Below, piece by piece: positions 35,570-42,497 of a stretch of DNA of 64,000 nucleotides. The position numbers and the translations under genes are program-made. This DNA is from Streptomyces tsukubensis. GTDB lineage: Bacteria > Actinomycetota > Actinomycetes > Streptomycetales > Streptomycetaceae. The stretch lies in the NCBI RefSeq assembly GCF_009296025.1, contig NZ_CP045178.1, positions 2,914,001 to 2,978,000 of the forward strand. The letters are read 5' to 3'. Every line of letters begins with the position of its first letter. Position 1 is the stretch's first letter. The notes under the pieces were generated by a model. The model was not told the DNA's origin. It ran no database searches and saw only the letters and a list, made by a program, of their open reading frames with translations.

Positions 35570-35717
35570 GGTCCGGTACCTCCTCACATCTCCGCGTACG
35601 ACGCGGCCCACACAGCCGACATGATGATCATCAGGACTTCACGGGGAGCACCAGCGGTTCCATGACCCCTGGTGACCCCGCTGTCCGAGCAGCGACCAGC
35701 CCTCCTGGTCCCGACTT

Positions 35718-38700
35718 CTAATCCCGGGTCACGTCCCGCTCTTCCTCCCACGCGAGTTGCACCACTGACGGCTGCTGCCGCCTGCGGATGAGCAGGCCAC
35801 GCCCAGGCGGACGCTGCTGCGCCCGCTGGTCGCCGAGGAGGGCGCCCTCCCTGCGGTCGCCGGAGAGCAGCAGCCCGTCGGTGTCCAGCTCCCGCAGCCT
35901 GCTCAGGAGCGGGTCGGACATCAGAGAACGGCTGGCGCCGCCGACCCTGCGGGCCAGCACCAGGTGAAAGCCGATCTCCCCTGCCTGCGTGATGAAGTCG
36001 GCGAGCCCGGCCAGCGGACCGCGGCTCATCGCCCCACCACTGACAAGATCATAATCATCAGCGATAACGTACAGCTCGGGCCCCTCCCACCAGTCACGTT
36101 CCTTCAACTGGCGGGCGGTGATACCGGCGGGAGGCATCCGCTTGCGCAAGGTGTCGATCAGCGCCGCGGCCTGGCGTCCGACGAGGTCGGCGTCGCCTCC
36201 CTGGGCGCCGAGATACTCCTCGGGCACCGCGTCGAGCAGGCCGCGCCGGTAGTCGGCCACCATGAAACGGACCTCGCGGGCGGAGTGCTGGGCGGCGATA
36301 CCGCGCATCCAGCCGCGCAGGAACGCGGTCTTGCCCGACCCGGAGTCGCCGAAGACCACGAAGTGCGACTGGCCGCGCGTCATGTCCAGGCCCACCGGGC
36401 GCAGGTCCACCTCCCGCAGGCCGATGGGGACTTCGCCCTTCTCCAGGGCGGGGCCGTTCCCCTCCCAGCGCCGGCCCTCCTCGGGCCTGGCGGAGACAGC
36501 GGCGGCCAGGTCGACGGAGGTGACCAGCTCGGGCAGTACGCGCAGGGCCTGCGGCGAGGGCCGCTTCCACGACTCGACGATCCGCGAGATGAGCCGTTCC
36601 TGGGCCTCAGACAGCCCTTCGAGCGCGTCCTCGTCGTCCAGCCGCGGCAGGGCGATGTGGTGCACCACACCTGTGCCCGAGATGCCACGTCCGGGTGCGG
36701 CCTCGCCGAGCTGACGGGCCGCGATACGGCTGACCTCCGAGTCCGACGGGTCGTTCAGCCGCAGTTCGAGACGGCCCGGGATGGCGTCGCGCAGGTTGGC
36801 CCGCACCTCCTGCCAGCGGTTGGCCGTCAGCCACAGGTGTACGCCCACGCCGAGGCCGCGGGTGGCGATCTCGGTGACGGTGGCGGCGACGGTGTCGTCG
36901 AAGGCGTTCAGCGCGGCCCAGTTGTCGACCACCAGCACGATGTCGGCGGCGTTGACTCCGGCGGGCAGGTTACCGGCGGCGCGCCGCGTGCGCAGGTCGT
37001 CGGCGGACTGGAGGCGCAGCTCCCTGAACATCCGCTCGCGGGTGCCGATGACCCGGCTCACCTCGGCGAGCACCCGCCGGATGCGGGCACCGTCCCTACG
37101 GCCGGCGACGCCCACCACGTGGGGCGCGGACTCCAGTTGGTGCAGGGCGCCGCCGCTCATGTCGACGGCGTAGAACTGCATCTCCTCGGGCGTGTGGGTG
37201 AGCATCGCGCTGAGCAGGGCGGTACGCAGGAAGGTGCTCTTGCCGCTCTGCGGCGCTCCGACGAGGGCGACGTGCCCCTGACGTCCGGCGGCGTCGAGTA
37301 CGAGGGGCTGCTGTTCCTGGCGTTCCGGGAGGTCGATGACGCCGACGGGGAACTTCAGCGAGCCGGGGAACGGCCAGTGGGTGGAGGTCAGCCCCCGGTC
37401 AGCGTCGGGCACCAGCTCGCCGAGGAGCGGGGCGAGGCTGAACTGCTCGGGCAGCGGCGGCAGCCACACCTGGTGGCCGGGTATGTCCTCGTTGATGAGG
37501 TGACGGGCGGCGATCTGCAACTCCGTCTCGCCCGAGTCCGACCACTCCCAGGTGCGGGCCTCGGTGGCGGCGTCGTCGGGCAGCGGCGGGAGGTCGCCCC
37601 GCACGGCGTAGGCGACCGGTTCGAGCCGCTCCTCCTCCTCGTCGGCGGGGCGCAGCGTCTGGTACGGAGCGGAGACGTGGGCGACGCGGAAACGCTCGTA
37701 CACCGACTCGTCGACCTTCAGGTACGCGGAGCCGGGGATCGCGGGCAGCGTGTATGCGTCGGAGGTGCCGATGACCGCGCGGGACTCGGCCGCGCTGAAC
37801 GTACGCAGGCAGATGCGGTACGACAGGTGGGACTCCAGTCCGCGCAGCCTGCCCTCCTCAAGCCGCTGCGTGGCCAGCAGGAGGTGCATGCCGAGCGACC
37901 GGCCGACGCGGCCGATCTGCACGAACAGCTCGATGAAGTCGGAGCGCTGGGAGAGCAGCTCGCCGAACTCGTCCACGATGATCATGAGGTACGGCAGCGG
38001 CTCCAGCGGGTTGCCCTCGATGTCCGTGCCGCCCGCGGCCTGCTTGAGCTGGTACTCGCGGATGGAGTCGACGTCGCCCGCGTCCCGCAGCATCCGCTGC
38101 CTGCGCTGCTGCTCGCCCTGGAGCGCGGCCCGCATGCGGTCCACCAGGGCCAGGTCGTCGGCCAGGTTGGTGATGAGCCCGGAGACGTGCGGGAGTTCGG
38201 TGACCCCCGCGAAGGTGGCGCCGCCCTTGAAGTCGACGAGGACGAAGGCCAGGTGGTCGGGTGAGTGCACCGTCGAAAGCCCGGTGACGAGCGTCCGCAG
38301 CAGCTCACTCTTTCCGGAGCCCGTGGCGCCGACGACCAGCCCGTGCGGGCCGATACCGCCCTGCGCGGACTCCTTCAGGTCCAGCTCCAGGGGGGCGCCT
38401 GTGCCGTCGACGCCGATGGGGACGCGCAGCAGGTCGGGGGCTTCGGGGGTGCGCCGGTTCCTTGACGGGTCGAAGGTGGTGAGGTCGGGGATGCCGAGCA
38501 TGTCGGAGAGCGACACGGCTTCGGCGAGCACCTGTTCGCGCTCGCCGCTGAGCCGCAGCGGGGCCAGCGCGCGGGCCGCGCTCTCCCTGACTGCCGTGTG
38601 CACCTCGTCGGCGACGGCGCCCTCGACCGCGCTGTACAGCCTGGGGGTACGGCCCTCCAGGGAGACCCCGCCCTCCTCGTCCACCCGGGCCCGCGCGTCG

Positions 38701-39812
38701 ACGCGCCCCGGCTCGTCCCGTTCCTCGGCCACCAGGCAGATCACGTGCAGCGCCGAGTCAGGACCCGCCTGCGCGAGCAGCCCTGAGACCAGCGGGGAGC
38801 GTGCCCAGGCGGCTGCCGGGTCGAAGTCGTCCAGTACGACGACCAGGCGCTGGCGTGGCGTTTCCGACCCCGAGGGCAGGAACCGCGCCGATCGCTCGGC
38901 CTGGGCCGCGGTGGCGCGCTCCAGCGTCTCAAGGAGGTGGTCCTGGAGGCTGGAGATGTCGGCGGCCACCAGCGGCACCACCTCCTGGTCGCGGAGCGAC
39001 GCCTCGGAGCCGGGGTCCTGGGTGTGCGGCAGCCATTTCGTCCACTCCCACACCGGGGAGCCGCCGCTGACGACGGCGAGGCGCACGTCGTCGGGGGCGT
39101 GCAGTACGGCGAGCTGCATGAGCATGGTCTGCGCCAGGGCGCGGGTGCGCTCGCGCGGGCCGAGCAGACTGACCACACCCGCGGAGCCCAGGTCGAGCCA
39201 GGCGGGCTGCCCGGCCACCGTGTTGACCTCCTGCACCATTTCGGCGGCGGCGTGCCGCGCGTGCGGGTCCACCTCGACGGTGGGGTCGTTCTGCGTCGGC
39301 AGCGACAGCCGGTGGGCCAGCGGTGTCGTACCGGTGCCGACCCGCAGGCGCAGGAAGTCGGCGTCACCGGGCCGGCGTTCCCATACCCGGCGCCGCCGGT
39401 CCGCTATCGCCCAGAGCCGGTCGGGGTGCGGGTACTGCCAGACTCCGGCGAGCCGCTGCTCGGCGGCGGTCCGCAGCGACTGCTTGCGGAGGTCGCCGAG
39501 GTACTCCAGGTACTTCTCCCGCTGGCGCTCCTGGTTGCGCCGCCGGGAGGAACGCAACTGCATGCGCACGCCGATGGTGACACCGACGGACAGCACGACG
39601 AACGCGATGCCCATCAGGATCATCCACGGCCGCCCGTTGGAGATCATGTACGCGGCCATCGAGAAGCTGCTGAGCAGCGGCAGCAGCAGCATGACCCACT
39701 GCGCCGCACCTGGCGGCTGCGGCTTCTGGGGCAGCGCGGCCAGCGTCGTCTTCCCCTCCGGCATGGCGGGAGGGGTGATCCGGACCGGGCGGTGGAACGG
39801 TATTCGGCTCAT
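35718..39812 (-). CDS. eccC: Type VII secretion ATPase EccC (FtsK/SpoIIIE, three ATPase domains)
   Basis: This 1364-residue protein is the motor that recognises and drives Esx-type substrates. Two hydrophobic segments lie at about residues 38-85. Three nucleotide-binding domains follow, with Walker A motifs GATGSGKSE (about 492), GAPQSGKST (about 851) and GDSGSGKTA (about 1154). Matching Walker B-like strands are FVLVDFKGG, FYAVDMSGG and FMVADYRRG. The length and single-chain layout are normal for actinobacterial EccC. It follows a WXG gene by 128 bases and precedes the giant effector by 148 bases, all on the minus strand, probably one transcript. Confidence 0.95.
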   Translation of the reverse strand: MSRIPFHRPVRITPPAMPEGKTTLAALPQKPQPPGAAQWVMLLLPLLSSFSMAAYMISNGRPWMILMGIAFVVLSVGVTIGVRMQLRSSRRRNQERQREKYLEYLGDLRKQSLRTAAEQRLAGVWQYPHPDRLWAIADRRRRVWERRPGDADFLRLRVGTGTTPLAHRLSLPTQNDPTVEVDPHARHAAAEMVQEVNTVAGQPAWLDLGSAGVVSLLGPRERTRALAQTMLMQLAVLHAPDDVRLAVVSGGSPVWEWTKWLPHTQDPGSEASLRDQEVVPLVAADISSLQDHLLETLERATAAQAERSARFLPSGSETPRQRLVVVLDDFDPAAAWARSPLVSGLLAQAGPDSALHVICLVAEERDEPGRVDARARVDEEGGVSLEGRTPRLYSAVEGAVADEVHTAVRESAARALAPLRLSGEREQVLAEAVSLSDMLGIPDLTTFDPSRNRRTPEAPDLLRVPIGVDGTGAPLELDLKESAQGGIGPHGLVVGATGSGKSELLRTLVTGLSTVHSPDHLAFVLVDFKGGATFAGVTELPHVSGLITNLADDLALVDRMRAALQGEQQRRQRMLRDAGDVDSIREYQLKQAAGGTDIEGNPLEPLPYLMIIVDEFGELLSQRSDFIELFVQIGRVGRSLGMHLLLATQRLEEGRLRGLESHLSYRICLRTFSAAESRAVIGTSDAYTLPAIPGSAYLKVDESVYERFRVAHVSAPYQTLRPADEEEERLEPVAYAVRGDLPPLPDDAATEARTWEWSDSGETELQIAARHLINEDIPGHQVWLPPLPEQFSLAPLLGELVPDADRGLTSTHWPFPGSLKFPVGVIDLPERQEQQPLVLDAAGRQGHVALVGAPQSGKSTFLRTALLSAMLTHTPEEMQFYAVDMSGGALHQLESAPHVVGVAGRRDGARIRRVLAEVSRVIGTRERMFRELRLQSADDLRTRRAAGNLPAGVNAADIVLVVDNWAALNAFDDTVAATVTEIATRGLGVGVHLWLTANRWQEVRANLRDAIPGRLELRLNDPSDSEVSRIAARQLGEAAPGRGISGTGVVHHIALPRLDDEDALEGLSEAQERLISRIVESWKRPSPQALRVLPELVTSVDLAAAVSARPEEGRRWEGNGPALEKGEVPIGLREVDLRPVGLDMTRGQSHFVVFGDSGSGKTAFLRGWMRGIAAQHSAREVRFMVADYRRGLLDAVPEEYLGAQGGDADLVGRQAAALIDTLRKRMPPAGITARQLKERDWWEGPELYVIADDYDLVSGGAMSRGPLAGLADFITQAGEIGFHLVLARRVGGASRSLMSDPLLSRLRELDTDGLLLSGDRREGALLGDQRAQQRPPGRGLLIRRRQQPSVVQLAWEEERDVTRD

Positions 39813-39940
39813 GGGATGTGCTGCCTCAGGGGGTCACGTCGGCGTGCGGTCCGCAAGGAGGCGGACACGTATGCGGTGTTGCTGGGGAAGGGTGAAGGAG
39901 CTACGGGAGAAAGGGGAGCGGTGTGCGCGGCGTGCACGCC

Positions 39941-40603
39941 CTAGTCCCGGTCGTAGTCGCTCTTTGAGTAGTCCGCGATGACGTCGTCGTCCTTGTCCTT
40001 CTGGTCCTTGACCGCGGCGGCGTGATCGTCGGGCGTGTTGACACCGCCGTAGTTCTCCATATAGGCGTCGATGTCGGGGCCGGTCTCCTGGTCGTGCCCG
40101 AAGCCGTTCTTCACCGCTCTGTCGTGCTTTTCCTCGTTGTCCTTGTCACCCTCCGAGTAGTCCGAAGCATAGTTCGCCGAAATAGCGGTCGTGACTCTGT
40201 CCAGCGAGTCCTTCGGAGCCGCCGGCTCCGCGTCGTCCAACTGCGGACCCAGCGCCGCGATCAGATCATCGAATCCCTTCGCAATGCCCTGTTCCGTGTT
40301 CGCGAAGTTGGACGCGGCCTGCTCAACGCCGTGCCCGACGGCGTTCAACGCGCCCTTTTCCGGCTCTTTTTCCGTCCCGAACGCCATATTGATGACGCGC
40401 GTCCACTCCGACGTCATGTGGTCGTACTCTTCCGACGTCTTCCCGGCCCAGTTGAGTTTGAGGCCGCCCAGCGTCTTGTTGATACGGTTGAGATGCCCAC
40501 TGACAGCCGTGATGCTCTGCTTGAGCTGTGTGGTCATTTCTTTCAACGCAGCCGGGTCCACCTCGATCTTGACACTGTCGTAACTTACCCAGTCGTCACT
40601 CAC
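39941..40603 (-). CDS. WXG100-family protein with acidic C-terminal extension
   Basis: 220 residues, GTG start at 40603. A helical hairpin with LNWAGKTSEEY (W52-A-G54) is the WXG100 signature. After about residue 120 an acidic tail rich in Asp, Lys and Ser follows (DKDNEEKHDR, KDQKDKDDDV), about twice the length of a normal Esx protein. Immediately upstream of eccC and the giant gene, it is a good candidate chaperone or co-secreted partner of the giant effector. The ribosome binding site is weak. Confidence 0.8.
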   Translation of the reverse strand: MSDDWVSYDSVKIEVDPAALKEMTTQLKQSITAVSGHLNRINKTLGGLKLNWAGKTSEEYDHMTSEWTRVINMAFGTEKEPEKGALNAVGHGVEQAASNFANTEQGIAKGFDDLIAALGPQLDDAEPAAPKDSLDRVTTAISANYASDYSEGDKDNEEKHDRAVKNGFGHDQETGPDIDAYMENYGGVNTPDDHAAAVKDQKDKDDDVIADYSKSDYDRD

Positions 40604-40808
40604 CGTTGATCACCACTTCCCTGGAACCGCTAATTGTCCGGGCTCCGTGCCGCCACAAGTAGCCCTGTATTTGCCTGAGTCCACGCGAAGCCGGTGACAG
40701 CACCCCACTCCTTCTGGTAAATCTGGGGTCAGGATATCGTGACTGAATTCGTCGTACGTGGCAGCGCCCGGCCCGCGCCGTGCGCGAGTAAACGTCAAGG
40801 AGGAGAAA
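40604..40808. promoter_or_regulatory. Divergent intergenic region between the WXG-eccC-giant unit and the plus-strand gene
   Basis: The 205 bases between GTG 40603 (minus) and ATG 40809 (plus) must hold the promoters for both directions. The plus-strand gene has an AAGGAGG site at about 40798-40804. I could not settle on -35/-10 elements. Confidence 0.5.
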
Positions 40809-41447
40809 ATGGGCGATACAGACAGCCAGGCAGTGGATTCGAAGTACGATGAGTCCCCGCTGCAACCGCCGTCGGACGAGGAGTCCGACAGTTCCGACAG
40901 CGACGATGTCGATATTCCGGACGAAGTCGAGGACCTGTCCGCCGATGTACCAAACGTCGGCGTCATGTGGGAGAGCCCGCCGAGTTGGAACCTCGACCCC
41001 AGCGGCGGCGACTCCTCCGGATCCGGGGACCAGTCCGACGACATACCCGACGCCAGGCGCTTCAAGGTCGACGCCGTGGACGTACGGGCGGCCGAGGAGA
41101 CCATGCTGAGCGAGTCCCGGACGGCGGTCTCCGGCTACACGCAGTTGCAGCAGAAGGTGGCCACGGAAAAGGGGACGGTCTTCGGCCAGGGGCTCAAGTA
41201 CTGGGACGCTCCCGGCGAGGGCTACTCCTACGGAGTCCCGGCGCCCGACCCGGAACTCATGGGCAGCATGTTCGCCGGCGACGACTTCGCCGCCGTGATC
41301 AACCCGATCCAGGAGCAGGTGCTCTCCGAGATCGGTGGTCTGCTGGAGACCACGGGTGAGTTCATCGCCATGATCAACGCGGCGGGCCAGGCCTACTCGC
41401 AGGCGGACCGCGACTCGAAGTTCCCCGAGCCTCCCGCCGACATCTGA
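40809..41447 (+). CDS. Type VII locus protein of unknown function, acidic N-terminus
   Basis: 212 residues. ATG 40809 is chosen because an ideal AAGGAGG lies five bases upstream; the frame is open further 5'. The first 80 residues are Asp/Ser/Glu-rich (EESDSSDSDDVDIPDEVEDL). The rest is helical (RAAEETMLSESRTAVSGYTQ, INPIQEQVLSEIGGLLETTG), resembling Esx/LXG-type hairpins but without a clear W-x-G. It is the only gene of the locus on the plus strand, divergent from the WXG-eccC unit. Possibly a co-secreted partner; no family recognised. Confidence 0.8.
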   Translation: MGDTDSQAVDSKYDESPLQPPSDEESDSSDSDDVDIPDEVEDLSADVPNVGVMWESPPSWNLDPSGGDSSGSGDQSDDIPDARRFKVDAVDVRAAEETMLSESRTAVSGYTQLQQKVATEKGTVFGQGLKYWDAPGEGYSYGVPAPDPELMGSMFAGDDFAAVINPIQEQVLSEIGGLLETTGEFIAMINAAGQAYSQADRDSKFPEPPADI

Positions 41448-41482
41448 GCGGGACGCGGGGCGCGCGGCAGCCACCGCGCGGA

Positions 41483-41516
41483 CGGGGGGCCGGCGCCGTG
41501 AGGGGCCGGCCCCCCG
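41483..41516. terminator. Bidirectional terminator hairpin
   Basis: A 12-bp perfect stem (41483-41494 with 41505-41516) around a 10-base loop lies between the convergent gene ends at 41447 and 41609. Confidence 0.75.
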
Positions 41517-41608
41517 GTCGTGCCCCTCACGACGACACGCGTGGGGCCGGGCCGACGCGGCGGCGATATCGATACCGCGCGGGGCCCCACCGGCGTGCGC
41601 CGTACCCA

Positions 41609-42337
41609 TCATGACGAACCGCCCTGGCCCGCCCCCGCTATCCGGATCGCCCATTCAGCGTTGCCGGCCGTCCGCCGCATCGATTCGTTGTCGTCGCCAG
41701 GCAACGGATCTCCGCCATCCGGTGTGACGTTCTGGAAGTTCTTCTCCTCGGCGTCCTTGTAATTGGCCTGGGAGGCCCTCATTCGCCTGAGGATCTCCAT
41801 GAGCAGTTCCTCAAGTGACTTCTGCGTCCGCTGGAACCACTGCTGGACCGCCTCGTAACTCTGAAATGCGGGGCCCTGCCAGGCGTCGCCGACCGAGTTC
41901 AGCGTGTTCTGGATTTTCGCCATCTCGACGCTGACCATGACCGTCTCCAGGGCGACCACGGGGATCGCCTGAGCGAGGGCCGCCATGTCGATCCTCAGCA
42001 GCTCGTGGGCAGCGTTCGCGTAAGTCGCGTAATCGCTCTTGTACTTGTCGTAGTCGGCCTTGTAGTCGTCGCTCGCGGCCTTGTACTCGTCCCACGCCCC
42101 TTGGTGCTTCTCGTCCGCGGCATTGAGGAGTTCCGTGTCGGCGTCGTACTCGGACTGCGTGTACTCGGGGTCATTCTTCGCCTTCGTCTCGATGTCGTCG
42201 ACGGTCGAGTTGTACTCGGCGTCGGCGGCGTTGTAGTCGGCCTCCGCCTTGTCGTAGTCCGACTGCTCACCGTCGAAGGAATCCAGCTTGTCGCCGAATT
42301 CCTCCATCGTGTTTTCCAGGTCGTCGCGCTTCGTCAT
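41609..42337 (-). CDS. Long WXG-type secreted protein with Tyr/Asp-rich coiled coil
   Basis: 242 residues, ATG 42337 after a GGGGGG-rich site; the longer frame upstream has non-coding character. Residues 20-110 form a charged coiled coil with repeated Asp-Tyr (DYDKAEADYNAADAEYN, DYKADYDKYKSDYATY). Residues 110-200 form the WXG hairpin with VGDAWQGPAF (W153-Q-G155). This resembles an extended Esx or LXG-like protein. It is 160 bases downstream of the beta-helix/AAA gene and convergent with the plus-strand gene. Confidence 0.8.
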   Translation of the reverse strand: MTKRDDLENTMEEFGDKLDSFDGEQSDYDKAEADYNAADAEYNSTVDDIETKAKNDPEYTQSEYDADTELLNAADEKHQGAWDEYKAASDDYKADYDKYKSDYATYANAAHELLRIDMAALAQAIPVVALETVMVSVEMAKIQNTLNSVGDAWQGPAFQSYEAVQQWFQRTQKSLEELLMEILRRMRASQANYKDAEEKNFQNVTPDGGDPLPGDDNESMRRTAGNAEWAIRIAGAGQGGSS

Positions 42338-42497
42338 CGCGAGGAACCCCCCTTCACTCGGTGGCCGCGCCGACTCGCACCCGGTCGGCTGGATCGACAA
42401 AATCGGGACTTCGAGTCCCATGGACCCGATGAGGGAGGCGGACAGAGACGGCGAGCCGCGCTCACCGGCACCGCCCCACCGGACCCACCGCGCCCGC

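Noticed and set aside
140..34793. Long open frames on the plus strand opposite the giant gene, including ones of more than 1,000 codons at 140-3226, 8390-14116, 23660-27901 and 29081-33334
   Set aside because: They are antisense shadows caused by strong third-position GC bias. Their products are Arg/Gly/Pro-rich without domains, while the opposite frame holds recognisable folds.
33978..35504. Minus-strand frame in another phase overlapping the N-terminus of the giant gene
   Set aside because: Arg/Gly-rich nonsense composition, no ribosome binding site, and the WXG-containing frame is clearly the coding one.
35964..39981. Two plus-strand frames of more than 700 codons opposite eccC
   Set aside because: Antisense of eccC, whose Walker motifs are unambiguous.
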